Under the pieces are notes generated by a model. It saw only the letters and a list, made by a program, of their open reading frames with translations, was not told the origin of the DNA and searched no databases. Made by a program: the position numbers and the translations under genes. A DNA stretch of 64,000 bases from Flavimobilis rhizosphaerae (GTDB taxonomy: Bacteria > Actinomycetota > Actinomycetes > Actinomycetales > Cellulomonadaceae), in contig NZ_JACZDF010000003.1 of the NCBI RefSeq assembly GCF_014852685.1, positions 310,001 to 374,000 on the forward strand, given 5' to 3'. Positions 38,002-46,946 of this stretch are shown piece after piece; the first letter of the stretch is position 1, and every line of letters begins with the position of its first letter.

Positions 38002-39300
38002 TCAAGGCGTCGGACGGGGAGCGCGAGCCCCTCGCAAGCCATAGACGGACGCGACGACGACGTACGTCACCGCGAGCACCGCGTACAGAGGCCGCGAGTA
38101 GCCATCGTCGGGCAGCGCGACCGCGGCGAGCGCCGCTGCACCCACGAGCCCCGTGTTGTAGAGGACGTCGTAGAGCGCGAACGCCCGCCCCCGGAAGTCG
38201 TCCGCCGTGTCCCGCTGGACGATCGTGTCGACCGCGATCTTCGCCCCCTGCGACGACAGGCCGAGCGCCGCCCCCGCGACGAGCATCATCGGCAACGACA
38301 CGTGCACCGCAAGGGCCCCTTGCGCGAACGCGCCCAGCCCCAGGCAGACGAGGATCCAGCGGCGCTGGCCGAGCCGCGCCCCCACCGTCGGCGAGAGGAC
38401 GACGGCCGCCGCGAAACCCAGTCCCGTCGCGGCACCGACCTGCGCGAACACCGCAAGGCCGCCCGAGGAGTCCGACGGCGGTGCGAGGTAGTTCTTTGCG
38501 AGAAGGATCCCGTAGACCATCGTCATGCCGAAGAGGAACCGGTGCAGCGACATGACGACGAGCGCCTGCCCCGGCGTACCGCGCCGCACAAGGTAGCGGG
38601 CGCCCGCGAGAAGGTCCCGCGCCATGACGCCGAACGCCTCGCGCACGGGCGTCCGGTCCGGCTCCTCCGGACCCAGCCGGTCCTTCGCGAGCCGCAGCGC
38701 GAGCGCCGACGCGCCCGCCATGAGCAGCGCCGCGACGACGACCGCCGCCGCATCCTTGACCCGTCCCGACGGTGCGACGAGCCCGAGGAGCAGCCCGAGT
38801 CCCGCGCCCACGCCCGCCGAGACAGCGCCGAGCGTCGGCAGCAACGAGTTCGCTGTGAGCAGCAGCGGTCCTTCGACGATGCGCGGCAGTCCCGCCGACA
38901 ATGCCGAGAGCAGGAAGCGGTTGAGCGACAGGTTGACGAGCGCGAGCACGTAGATGCCCACGCCGAGGTCCTCGCCGACCGGGGTCGCGAGCATGAGCCC
39001 GCCGATGACGAGCGAGAGCGCCGCCCGGAGGAGGTTGGCGACGAGCAGCACCTGGCGACGGCGCCACCGGTCGAGGAACACCCCGGCCCACGGCCCCACG
39101 ATCGTGAACGGCGCGAGGAGCACCGCGAAGGCGATCGCGACCTGGCCCGCACTCGACGCGCGCTCGGGCGAGAAGAAGAAGAGCGTCGCAAGCCCTGCCT
39201 GGAACATGCCGTCGGCGGACTGGCTCACGACCCGGATCGCGAAGAGGCGTCGGAAGTCGCGGATCCGCAGGAGTGTCCGGAGCTCGGCAAGAACGCGCAC
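38002..39300 (-). CDS. Major facilitator superfamily transporter
   Basis: A 432-aa polytopic membrane protein with about 12 helices. The MFS loop between helices 2 and 3 is visible as GVFLDRWRRRQVLLVANLLR. The second-half loop is VGARLGQRRWILV. The substrate is not identifiable. It is transcribed toward the ABC operon but separated from it by 282 nt. TACCGT lies 6 nt before the GTG with no ribosome site, suggesting a leaderless transcript. Confidence 0.85.
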   Translation of the reverse strand: MRVLAELRTLLRIRDFRRLFAIRVVSQSADGMFQAGLATLFFFSPERASSAGQVAIAFAVLLAPFTIVGPWAGVFLDRWRRRQVLLVANLLRAALSLVIGGLMLATPVGEDLGVGIYVLALVNLSLNRFLLSALSAGLPRIVEGPLLLTANSLLPTLGAVSAGVGAGLGLLLGLVAPSGRVKDAAAVVVAALLMAGASALALRLAKDRLGPEEPDRTPVREAFGVMARDLLAGARYLVRRGTPGQALVVMSLHRFLFGMTMVYGILLAKNYLAPPSDSSGGLAVFAQVGAATGLGFAAAVVLSPTVGARLGQRRWILVCLGLGAFAQGALAVHVSLPMMLVAGAALGLSSQGAKIAVDTIVQRDTADDFRGRAFALYDVLYNTGLVGAAALAAVALPDDGYSRPLYAVLAVTYVVVASVYGLRGARAPRPTP

Positions 39301-39330
39301 CGGATCACGGTATCGCTCACCTGCGGGAAC

Positions 39331-39368
39331 GGGAGAGCCCCCGCGCTGTACGGCGCGGGGGCTCTCCC
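39331..39368 (-). terminator. Terminator after ino1
   Basis: A perfect 16-bp stem (39331-39346 with 39353-39368, starting GGGAGAGCCCCCGCGC) and 6-nt loop, 25 nt downstream of the ino1 stop and upstream of the MFS promoter. Confidence 0.85.
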
Positions 39369-39392
39369 GTCGGTGCTCGTCGCTGAGGGCGG

Positions 39393-40487
39393 TCAGCGCT
39401 CGATCTCGCCCGCGAGGAACGCCTCAAGACGGGCACGGCCGACGCCGTCCTCCATCTGCAGCGGCGGCGACTTCATGAAGTACGTCGACGCAGCGTGGAT
39501 CGGGCCGCCGACGCCACGGTCCTTGGCGATCTTCGCCGCGCGGAGCGCGTCGATGATGATGCCGGCCGAGTTCGGGGAGTCCCAGACCTCGAGCTTGTAC
39601 TCGAGGTTGAGGGGGACCTCGCCGAACGCGCGACCCTCGAGGCGCACGTACGCCCACTTGCGGTCGTCGAGCCACGCGACGTAGTCCGACGGGCCGATGT
39701 GGACGTTGCGGTCCTCCTTCTTGCCGGACAGCGGGCCGTCCTCGAGGTTGGACGTCACGGCCTGCGTCTTGGAGATCTTCTTGGACTCCAGTCGCTCACG
39801 CTCGAGCATGTTCTTGAAGTCCATGTTGCCGCCGACGTTGAGCTGGTACGTCCGGTCGAGAATGACGCCGCGGTCCTCGAAGAGCCGTGCGAGCACGCGG
39901 TGCGTGATGGTCGCTCCGACCTGCGACTTGATGTCGTCGCCGACGATCGGCACGCCCGCGTCCTCGAACTTCGCGGCCCACTCCGGGTCCGACGCGATGA
40001 AGACGGGGAGCGCGTTGACGAACGCGACGTTCGCGTCGATCGCAGCCTGCGCGTAGAACTTCGCAGCCTTCTCCGAGCCGACGGGGAGGTAGCAGATGAG
40101 GACGTCGACCTTGTTGTCCTTGAGCTGCTGGACGACGTCGACGGGCTCGGCGTCAGACTCCTCGATCGTCTCGGCGTAGTACTTGCCGATCCCGTCGAGG
40201 GTGTGGCCGCGCTGGACCGTCACGCCGAGCGGCGGGACGTCGGCGATCTTGATGGTGTTGTTCTCGGAGGCGAGGATCGCCTCCGAGAGGTCGAAGCCGA
40301 CCTTCTTCGCGTCGACGTCGAGAGCCATGACGAACTCGATGTCCTTGACGTGGTAGTCGCCCATCTGGACGTGCATGAGGCCGGGGACCTTCTGGTCGGC
40401 CGGGGTGTCGCGGTAGTAATGGACGCCCTGGACGAGCGACGCGGCACAGTTGCCGACGCCGACGATGGCGACGCGGATGGAGGTCAT
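39393..40487 (-). CDS. ino1: Inositol-3-phosphate synthase
   Basis: A 364-aa NAD-dependent enzyme converting glucose-6-phosphate to 1L-myo-inositol 1-phosphate, the first step to phosphatidylinositol and mycothiol in actinobacteria. The NAD motif is [15 protein letters not shown]. Family blocks are [13 protein letters not shown] and [13 protein letters not shown]-like [16 protein letters not shown]. The pair with padR is conserved across actinobacteria (Rv0046c-Rv0047c). Its ATG overlaps the padR stop by 4 nt, so the regulator and enzyme share a transcript. Confidence 0.96.
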   Translation of the reverse strand: MTSIRVAIVGVGNCAASLVQGVHYYRDTPADQKVPGLMHVQMGDYHVKDIEFVMALDVDAKKVGFDLSEAILASENNTIKIADVPPLGVTVQRGHTLDGIGKYYAETIEESDAEPVDVVQQLKDNKVDVLICYLPVGSEKAAKFYAQAAIDANVAFVNALPVFIASDPEWAAKFEDAGVPIVGDDIKSQVGATITHRVLARLFEDRGVILDRTYQLNVGGNMDFKNMLERERLESKKISKTQAVTSNLEDGPLSGKKEDRNVHIGPSDYVAWLDDRKWAYVRLEGRAFGEVPLNLEYKLEVWDSPNSAGIIIDALRAAKIAKDRGVGGPIHAASTYFMKSPPLQMEDGVGRARLEAFLAGEIER

Positions 40488-41140
40488 CCTCGCTCCTTGA
40501 TGGTCGTGCCGGGACGCGGGTCGCCCTCGGCTTCGTTCTGCGTGGTGCTGCCCGGAGCGCGTCGCGCCTCGGACCGCGGAGCACGGGCACGCCCGCGCTC
40601 GGTGTCGATGAGCTCGTCAAGCCAGGCGACCTCGTGCTCGACCTGTTCGAGGCCGTGCCGCTGAAGCTCGAGCGTGTACTCGTCGAGACGCTCGCGGGTC
40701 CGGTTCGCGCTCTCGCGCACCATCTCCAGGCGTTCGGCGAGCCGCGTGCGACGTCCTTCGAGGATGCGCAGGCGGGTCTCGGCGTCGGTCTTCCCGAAGA
40801 GGGCGAACCGCACGTCGAAGCTCTCGTCCTCCCAGGCCGCGGGGCCCGACGAGGAGAGAAGTCCCTGCAGGTGCTCCTTGCCGTGCGCCGTGAGCTCGTA
40901 CACGATGCGCGAGCGGCGTCCGGAGAGCGCGTGCTGGGGAGGAGCGTCCTTGGTCTCGGTCCCGGCGATGAGCGTGCGCTGCTCGAGCGAGCGCAACGCC
41001 GGGTAGAGGGAGCCGTAGGAGAGTGCGCGGAACGATCCGAGCACCATGTTGAGCCGCTTGCGCAGCTCATACCCGTGGAGGGGAGAGTCCGCGAGGATGC
41101 CGAGGATCGCGGTCTCGAGGACCTCCGACCGTGCGCGCAC
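40484..41140 (-). CDS. PadR family transcriptional regulator
   Basis: A 218-aa PadR-type winged-helix protein. The DNA-binding domain covers about residues 7-95 ([38 protein letters not shown]). A long Arg/Glu-rich coiled-coil follows for dimerisation. The C-terminal tail is basic and disordered. Its position ahead of ino1 and the palindrome 49 nt upstream point to autoregulation of padR-ino1; the effector is unknown. Confidence 0.9.
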   Translation of the reverse strand: MRARSEVLETAILGILADSPLHGYELRKRLNMVLGSFRALSYGSLYPALRSLEQRTLIAGTETKDAPPQHALSGRRSRIVYELTAHGKEHLQGLLSSSGPAAWEDESFDVRFALFGKTDAETRLRILEGRRTRLAERLEMVRESANRTRERLDEYTLELQRHGLEQVEHEVAWLDELIDTERGRARAPRSEARRAPGSTTQNEAEGDPRPGTTIKERG

Positions 41141-41188
41141 CCTGCACCTCCTCCGTGGGTCGTCCCGTGACCCTGGGGCTCAGGAGCA

Positions 41189-41217
41189 CGTCGATGTATC
41201 GCACCGATACATCGACG
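41189..41217. promoter_or_regulatory. PadR-type operator upstream of padR-ino1
   Basis: CGTCGATGTATCG and CGATACATCGACG form a perfect 13-bp inverted repeat around CAC. It contains the ATGT-N-ACAT pattern preferred by PadR proteins. It sits 49 nt before the padR start and 191 nt before ponA, so it may influence both. Confidence 0.75.
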
Positions 41218-41407
41218 AGCGTAAGTCGCGCGGGTCGATGCCGCAAGGAGCCACACGTGTCGCATGCCACGTCCCCTGTGAAGATCGTGCGGAGCACACG
41301 CGGCAGGCACGGGCAGAGTCGGCGTCGGGAGGACGACGGACCCCCACGCCTCCAGCGTCAGCGCATAGGGTGCCTACGGCCGAACCAACGAACAAGAAGG
41401 GGCCATC

Positions 41408-43780
41408 GTGACCGGGACGAGGAAGGCAGCGAGCGCGAGCCGCACCGCAGCACCGACGTCAGGCCGACGCCGTCTGTTCAACTACCCGCGCGCCGGACGA
41501 GGACGCATCCACCGCTGGGTGCCCTCCTGGCGCTTCGTGCTGACCTCCTTCCTCTTCGTCGGAGCCGTCGGCGTCGGCGCTCTCGTCACCGCCTACGCGC
41601 GCACCGAGATCCCCGAGGCCTCAGCGTTCGCCCTCGCCCAGACGACGACCGTCTACTACTCCGACGGCACGACGGAGATGGGCAAGTTCGTCGAGAACAA
41701 CCGCGAGATCATCGAGTCCGAAGAGATCCCCGACGTCGTCAAGGACGCCGTCGTCGCCGCCGAGGACCGCACCTTCTGGGACAACGCCGGGGTTGACCTC
41801 AAGGGCATGGCTCGCGCCCTGTGGATCAACGTCACGACAGGCAAGCGCCAAGGCGGCTCGACGATCACCCAGCAGTACGCCGAGCGCTACCTCGGGGACG
41901 AGACCGTCACCGACTACGTCGGCAAGCTCAAGGAAGCCCTCCTCTCCCTCAAGCTCGGCCAGCAGGCCGACAAGGAGGACATCCTCTCCGGCTACATCAA
42001 CACCATCTACTTCGGCCGCGGCGCCTACGGCATCCAGACCGCCGCACAGGCCTACTTCGGCGTCGACGCCAAGGACCTCACGACCGCGCAGGCCGTCCTC
42101 CTCGCCGGCGTCATCCCGTCCCCCAGCAAGTGGGACCCTCGCGTGAGCATGGCCGACGCCGAGCGCCGCTTCGACTACGTCCGCGGCTCGATGGTGACGA
42201 CCGGGACTCTCACTCAGGCCGAGTCCGACAAGCTCAAGATGCCCAAGACCATCGAGGTCAAGCGGTCCAACTCCCTCGCCGGCCCCCGGGGCTACCTCCT
42301 CGACATGGTGCGGCGCGAGGTCGTCGCCGCGGGCCTCACGACCGACGAGGAGATCGGCGCCGTCGGCCTGAAGATCATCACGACGATCGACCGCAAGGAC
42401 CAGGCCGCGCTCCAGGAGACCATCCAGAAGGACGGGCTCCTCGACGGCTCCTCGAAGAACCTCCGCGCCGCGGCCGTCGCGCTCGACGCGAGCACCGGCG
42501 CGATCCGCGCCCTCTACGGCGGCGAGGACTACACGAAGGTCCAGCAGAACCGCGTCACGCAGGACCGGGCCCAGGCGGGCTCGACCTTCAAGCCGTTCAC
42601 GCTCGTCGCCGCGCTCGAGTCCGGACGCACGCTCGACGACAGGTTCAACGGCAACAGCGGACGCAAGTTCGACGGCGTCAAGGAGCCGGTGCGGAACTTC
42701 GGGAACCAGAACTGGGGCAACATCAGCCTGCTCCGCGCGACCGAGCACTCCGTCAACACCCCCTTCGTCGAACTCAACCTCGAGCTCACGCCCAAGGTGA
42801 CGAACGAAGTCGCCATCCGTGCCGGCATCCCGGCCGACACCCCCGACCTCAAGGACGTGCCGTCCTCGGTGCTCGGCGTCGCCGCCGTCCACCCTCTCGA
42901 CATGGCCGAGGCGTACGGCACGCTCGCCTCCGGCGGCATGCACGCCGAGCCCTACATCGTCGAGTCCGTCCGTCGTCTCGGCGGCGATACCGACGTCTAC
43001 CGCGGCGCGCAGGCGCCCGAGCGGGTCATCGAGCAGGAGGTCGTCACCGAGGCCACCTACGCGCTCACCCAGGTCGTCCAGCGCGGCTCGGGCGACAAGG
43101 CGAAGCAGCTCGGGCGGCCCGTCGCGGGCAAGACCGGCACGTCGAACGAGAACCGCTCCGCCTGGTTCGTCGGCTACACGCCCCAGGTTGTCACCGCCGT
43201 CGCCCTCTACCAGAGCGGCGAGAACGGCAGCCAGGAGACGATCACGCCCTTCCGCGGCTACCGCGAGATCACCGGCGGCAGCGCCCCCCTCGACATCTGG
43301 ACCTCGTTCATGACGAAGGCCATGGACGGCGTCCCCGTCGTCGACTTCCCGGCGCGAGCCGTCCCCGAGCGACCGACGACGACACCCTCCGCGACGCCGA
43401 GCGAGGAGCCCTCCGAGACTCCCACCGAGGAGACCACGACCCCGACGTCGGCGACCGTCCCCGGCGGGCTCGTCGGAGTCCAGGAGAAGACCGCACGCCG
43501 GCTGCTCTCGCGCGCGGGGCTCGAGGCCGTCGTCGTCTACCGCGAGGACGCCAACATCCCCAAGGGGCTCGTCATCTCGACCCAGCCCGGCGAGGGCACC
43601 GAGGTGCCCCCCGGTTCGAGCATCACCATCGTCGTCTCGTCGGGACCGCCGCCCGAGCCCGAGCCCGAGCCGACCGACGAACCGACGGACGCCCCGACGA
43701 CCGAGCCAGCCCCGCCGGCGACGCCCACGCCGGACCCGACCCCGACCGATGCCGCAGCCACGCCCACGAGCGAGGGCTGA
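41408..43780 (+). CDS. ponA: Class A penicillin-binding protein with one PASTA domain
   Basis: A 790-aa bifunctional peptidoglycan synthase. A membrane anchor at about 42-64 follows a basic tail. The GT51 glycosyltransferase has catalytic Glu119 in AAEDRTFWDN and the QGGSTITQQ block. The transpeptidase has Ser392 in GSTFKPF, SVN and KTGTSN. A single PASTA repeat (PGGLVGVQEKTARRLLSRAG) precedes a long Pro/Glu/Thr tail. The GTG start has AAGGGG upstream. The order ino1-padR-ponA-rpsF matches mycobacteria (Rv0046c-Rv0053). Confidence 0.95.
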   Translation: MTGTRKAASASRTAAPTSGRRRLFNYPRAGRGRIHRWVPSWRFVLTSFLFVGAVGVGALVTAYARTEIPEASAFALAQTTTVYYSDGTTEMGKFVENNREIIESEEIPDVVKDAVVAAEDRTFWDNAGVDLKGMARALWINVTTGKRQGGSTITQQYAERYLGDETVTDYVGKLKEALLSLKLGQQADKEDILSGYINTIYFGRGAYGIQTAAQAYFGVDAKDLTTAQAVLLAGVIPSPSKWDPRVSMADAERRFDYVRGSMVTTGTLTQAESDKLKMPKTIEVKRSNSLAGPRGYLLDMVRREVVAAGLTTDEEIGAVGLKIITTIDRKDQAALQETIQKDGLLDGSSKNLRAAAVALDASTGAIRALYGGEDYTKVQQNRVTQDRAQAGSTFKPFTLVAALESGRTLDDRFNGNSGRKFDGVKEPVRNFGNQNWGNISLLRATEHSVNTPFVELNLELTPKVTNEVAIRAGIPADTPDLKDVPSSVLGVAAVHPLDMAEAYGTLASGGMHAEPYIVESVRRLGGDTDVYRGAQAPERVIEQEVVTEATYALTQVVQRGSGDKAKQLGRPVAGKTGTSNENRSAWFVGYTPQVVTAVALYQSGENGSQETITPFRGYREITGGSAPLDIWTSFMTKAMDGVPVVDFPARAVPERPTTTPSATPSEEPSETPTEETTTPTSATVPGGLVGVQEKTARRLLSRAGLEAVVVYREDANIPKGLVISTQPGEGTEVPPGSSITIVVSSGPPPEPEPEPTDEPTDAPTTEPAPPATPTPDPTPTDAAATPTSEG

Positions 43781-43822
43781 CGCCCTGGGCGACGGGCCGC
43801 ACCTGAGCGTTCAGTCACACCG

Positions 43823-43853
43823 TTGGTGAGGGTGTCGACGTTTCCGGTACCCT
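43823..43853 (+). promoter_or_regulatory. Predicted promoter for the rpsF operon
   Basis: TTGGTG (43823-43828) and TACCCT (43848-43853), spaced 19 nt, lie 110 nt upstream of rpsF in a 183-nt interval after ponA. The leader between them and rpsF contains no clear terminator. Confidence 0.5.
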
Positions 43854-43963
43854 GACACCCTGCCCTGCGTCGACCGTCCGCCATCGGACGTGCCCGCCGC
43901 AGGGAGACGCACAACCCTCCTGTCACGGAAATCCCGTGGCCGCCAAGTCCAGAGGAGGTGGGT

Positions 43964-44317
43964 ATGAGCCTGCGTCAGTACGAGCTGATGATCATCCTTG
44001 ATCCCGAGATCGAGGAGCGCACCGTCGCCCCGTCGCTCGACAAGTACCTCACGGTCGTCACGACCGAGGGTGGGTCCGTCGACAAGGTCGACATCTGGGG
44101 CCGCCGTCGTCTCGCCTACGAGATCAAGAAGAAGTCCGAGGGCATCTACGCGGTGATCGACTTCACCGCGTCCCCCGCGACCGCCAAGGAGCTCGACCGC
44201 CAGCTCGGCCTCAACGAGGTCGTCCTGCGCACGAAGGTGCTCCGCCGCGAGGAGTCCAAGGCTGCTGCGGCCCCCGCCGTCGCTGCCGAGGCCCCTGCCG
44301 AGGCCGACGCTTCCTGA
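43964..44317 (+). CDS. rpsF: 30S ribosomal protein S6
   Basis: A 117-aa S6 protein ([39 protein letters not shown]) with an Ala/Glu-rich C-terminal tail usual in actinobacteria. AGGAGGT lies just upstream of the ATG at 43964; the GTG at 43958 is an alternative start only 2 codons longer. First gene of the conserved rpsF-ssb-rpsR-rplI operon. Confidence 0.96.
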   Translation: MSLRQYELMIILDPEIEERTVAPSLDKYLTVVTTEGGSVDKVDIWGRRRLAYEIKKKSEGIYAVIDFTASPATAKELDRQLGLNEVVLRTKVLRREESKAAAAPAVAAEAPAEADAS

Positions 44318-44382
44318 CGTCTCAACGCTCCACCCCCGCCGGCAGCAGCCGGGGGGTCCCGTACATCTCGAAGGAGTAGGCA

Positions 44383-44889
44383 ATGGCTGGTGACACCGTC
44401 ATCACCGTGGTGGGAAACCTCACCGCGGACCCGGAGCTCCGTTTCACCCCCTCGGGTGCAGCGGTGGCCAACTTCACGGTGGCCTCCACGCCCCGCACCT
44501 TCGACCGCCAGACGAACGAGTGGAAGGACGGCGACGCGCTGTTCCTCCGCTGCTCGATCTGGCGCGAGGCCGCCGAGAACGTCGCAGAGACCCTCACCAA
44601 GGGCATGCGCGTCATCGTTCAGGGTCGCCTGACCCAGCGGTCGTACGAGACCCGTGAGGGTGAGAAGCGCACCGTCGTCGAGCTGCAGGTGGACGAGATC
44701 GGTCCGTCCCTGCGGTACGCCTCCGCCAAGGTCACGCGAGCCCAGCGCTCGGGTGGCGGCGGTGGTGGCGGTTTCGGCGGCGCCCCCCAGGGTGGTGGTG
44801 GCGGTGGCTACCAGCAGCAGAGCGACCCGTGGGCCACGTCCGGTCCCGCCTCCTCCGGCGGCGGCTTCTCCGACGAGCCCCCGTTCTGA
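44383..44889 (+). CDS. ssb: Single-stranded DNA-binding protein
   Basis: A 168-aa SSB. The OB-fold covers about residues 1-112 ([33 protein letters not shown]). A glycine/glutamine-rich linker follows, ending in the acidic tip DEPPF that docks repair and replication proteins. AAGGAG precedes the ATG. It lies between rpsF and rpsR as in most bacteria. Confidence 0.97.
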   Translation: MAGDTVITVVGNLTADPELRFTPSGAAVANFTVASTPRTFDRQTNEWKDGDALFLRCSIWREAAENVAETLTKGMRVIVQGRLTQRSYETREGEKRTVVELQVDEIGPSLRYASAKVTRAQRSGGGGGGGFGGAPQGGGGGGYQQQSDPWATSGPASSGGGFSDEPPF

Positions 44890-44974
44890 CCGTCCCCCGC
44901 CCGGGACACAGACACGACGACCCTCCGCCCGCCGCGCGGCGCGGAGGGACAGCACCTGACAAGGAGCCCCCACG

Positions 44975-45211
44975 ATGGCCAAGGCCGTTGTCCGCAAGCC
45001 CAAGAAGAAGTCCAACCCGCTGAAGTCCGCGAAGATCGACGTCGTCGACTACAAGGACTCCGCGCTCCTGCGCAAGTTCATCTCTGACCGCGGGAAGATC
45101 CGTGCGCGCCGCGTCACGGGTGTCTCCGTCCAGGAGCAGCGTCAGATCGCGCGCGCCGTGAAGAACGCGCGTGAGATGGCCCTCCTGCCCTACTCGTCCT
45201 CGGCTCGCTGA
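44975..45211 (+). CDS. rpsR: 30S ribosomal protein S18
   Basis: A 78-aa S18 ([40 protein letters not shown]). The N-terminus is Lys-rich. There are no cysteines of the zinc-binding paralogue type, so this is the ordinary non-zinc form. AAGGAG precedes the ATG. Confidence 0.96.
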   Translation: MAKAVVRKPKKKSNPLKSAKIDVVDYKDSALLRKFISDRGKIRARRVTGVSVQEQRQIARAVKNAREMALLPYSSSAR

Positions 45212-45240
45212 GCCGGCGCCACGAAGGGAAGTCACAGAAG

Positions 45241-45690
45241 ATGGCAAAGCTCATCCTCACGCACGAGGTCTCCGGCCTCGGTGAGCCCGGCGACGTCGTC
45301 ACCGTCAAGGACGGTTACGCGCGCAACTACCTCGTCCCCCGTGGCCTGGCGACCGCCTGGTCGAAGGGTGCCGAGTCCGAGGTCACCGCGATCCGCAAGG
45401 CCCGCAAGGCCCGCGAGATCGCGACGCTCGAGGACGCCCGCGCCGTGCGCGACGCGCTCCAGGGCAAGCCGTTCACCGTCTCGGCGAAGGCCGGCAACGG
45501 TGGCCGTCTCTTCGGCGCCGTGACGACCGCGGACATCGCCGCGGCCGTCGAGGCCGCCGGTGGCCCCAAGCTCGACCGTCGCAAGATCGAGGTCGGCCAG
45601 ACGATCAAGTCGACCGGTGACTACACCGTGTCGGTGCGTCTGCACGCCGAGGTCGCCGCGAACCTCAAGATCAAGGTCGTCGCCGCCTGA
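45241..45690 (+). CDS. rplI: 50S ribosomal protein L9
   Basis: A 149-aa L9 with both lobes. The N-terminal RNA-binding domain starts [20 protein letters not shown] and includes [14 protein letters not shown] central helix leads to the C-terminal domain ([19 protein letters not shown]). Last gene of the operon; a strong hairpin follows 16 nt later. Confidence 0.96.
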   Translation: MAKLILTHEVSGLGEPGDVVTVKDGYARNYLVPRGLATAWSKGAESEVTAIRKARKAREIATLEDARAVRDALQGKPFTVSAKAGNGGRLFGAVTTADIAAAVEAAGGPKLDRRKIEVGQTIKSTGDYTVSVRLHAEVAANLKIKVVAA

Positions 45691-45706
45691 GCGCAGCGCT
45701 GACCAG

Positions 45707-45742
45707 CGAGGCCCGGCATCCCGTGAGGGATGCCGGGCCTCG
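45707..45742 (+). terminator. Terminator after rplI
   Basis: A perfect 16-bp stem (CGAGGCCCGGCATCCC with its complement) and loop GTGA, followed by GTGATTTCG. It ends the rpsF-rplI operon. Confidence 0.88.
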
Positions 45743-45854
45743 TGATTTCGGCGGGCCCGGATGCTCGGCGCGGCGCGCCGCAACCTGCCGCGAAGTGCAC
45801 GAAATCATCCCAAGGGCGGATGCACCGCGCGCACCATCGCCCTACGGTCGGCCT

Positions 45855-46391
45855 GTGAGCACCCCCGAGCGACGCCAACCACAAGTCCGCCGGGCGCGCA
45901 TCGTCGCCGTCGTCGGCGTCGTGACCGTCACCCTCTACGCGGCCTGCGCCGCGGTCCACGCGCTCGTGCTCAACCCCCTCGCGGCCGTCCCCGGACGCAC
46001 GCTCAGCGAGATCGTCGTCCACATTGAGTCGAGCCACGACGCCCTCGGCACCTGGACGACGCTCGCCGTGCTCGTCGGAGGGGTGCTCATCGCGCTCACG
46101 CTCCTCGCCATCACGTGGCTCTCCGCCGCACCACGCCCCAGCCACGTGGCCGCCTGGTTCCTCGGCATGCTCGCGGCGGGGTCGCCCGCCTCGTTCATCG
46201 CGAGTGTTGGGCCCGCGGCGGCCGTCGCCGACGCCTACGGCGTGAGCGGCGACGACGCGTCACCGTCGGGCCTCGCGCTCCATCTCGCCTCGACGGTCGC
46301 GTTCCTCGCGCTCGTCGGCGTGCTCGTCCACGACGCCCGTCGGACCGGACCGGTCGGGCTGGGGCGCGGGACAGCGTCGGCGGCGGGCTGA
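45855..46391 (+). CDS. Putative four-helix membrane protein of unknown function
   Basis: A 178-aa protein I do not recognise. Four hydrophobic segments can be seen: VVGVVTVTLYAACAAVHALV, TTLAVLVGGVLIALTLLAIT, FLGMLAAGSPASFIASVG and LHLASTVAFLALVGVLV. The C-terminus is a short basic tail. TACGGT lies 6 nt before the GTG at 45855, consistent with a leaderless transcript and supporting this start over the longer frame. It converges with the VOC gene. Confidence 0.65.
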   Translation: MSTPERRQPQVRRARIVAVVGVVTVTLYAACAAVHALVLNPLAAVPGRTLSEIVVHIESSHDALGTWTTLAVLVGGVLIALTLLAITWLSAAPRPSHVAAWFLGMLAAGSPASFIASVGPAAAVADAYGVSGDDASPSGLALHLASTVAFLALVGVLVHDARRTGPVGLGRGTASAAG

Positions 46392-46398
46392 GCGCCGC

Positions 46399-46833
46399 TC
46401 AGCCCGCCGCGCCGCGCTCGTCGAGCGCCGTGCGCGTTCCCGTGGTCCAGCCGCCGCCGTTGTCGACGACGAGGCACAGCTCGTTGCCCTCCGGGTCCTG
46501 GAGGACGACGAACCCGTCACCGTCGGGCCCCAGCTCGCGCGTGCCCGTGACGGTGGCGCCGAGCGCGACCGCACGGGCCGTCTCCGCGTCGGCATCCGCG
46601 ACGAGGACGTCGAGGTGAAGGCGGTTCTTCGGAGAGCCCTTCGGCTCGGGGACCTGCTGGAACGCGAGGAGCAGCGGATCGGCGTCGACGACGGCCCAGC
46701 CCTCGTGGCGCATCACCCAACGGGTGCGGAGGAGCCCGGCCCAGAAGGTGGCGAGAGCGGCGGGGTCGGCACAGTCGACGACGACCTCCTGGATCGAGGG
46801 GCGTGAGGCAAGGCCCTGCGGTGGCGTCGTCAT
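46399..46833 (-). CDS. VOC superfamily (glyoxalase-like) protein
   Basis: A 144-aa protein of the glyoxalase/bleomycin-resistance fold, one pair of beta-alpha-beta-beta-beta modules. VVVDCADPAALATFWAGLL opens the first and LDVLVADADAETARAVALGA the second, with the C-terminal DPEGNELCLV. The substrate is unknown. TACGCT lies 6 nt before the ATG with no ribosome site. The much longer in-frame extension runs through the MATE gene on the same strand and is not real. Confidence 0.85.
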   Translation of the reverse strand: MTTPPQGLASRPSIQEVVVDCADPAALATFWAGLLRTRWVMRHEGWAVVDADPLLLAFQQVPEPKGSPKNRLHLDVLVADADAETARAVALGATVTGTRELGPDGDGFVVLQDPEGNELCLVVDNGGGWTTGTRTALDERGAAG

Positions 46834-46869
46834 GCGGCGAGCGTACCGAGGCACCACGGATAGACGCTT

Positions 46870-46890
46870 CCCGCCCGTTCGACGGGCGGG
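46870..46890 (-). terminator. Hairpin between MATE and VOC genes
   Basis: A perfect 9-bp stem CCCGCCCGT/ACGGGCGGG around TCG, 56 nt past the MATE stop and upstream of the VOC promoter. It may terminate the MATE transcript. Confidence 0.55.
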
Positions 46891-46906
46891 ACCCGTCAAT
46901 CCGTCG

Positions 46907-46945
46907 AGGAGGGAGGGGGCGGGAGGAGGGCGGTGAGGGGCGGGG
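46907..46945 (+). other. G-quadruplex-prone purine tract
   Basis: On the + strand seven runs of three to five G within 39 nt, interrupted by single A, C or GA bases. It lies immediately next to the MATE stop, on the strand opposite to its mRNA. It satisfies the usual G4 pattern several times over. Confidence 0.6.
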
Positions 46946-46946
46946 C

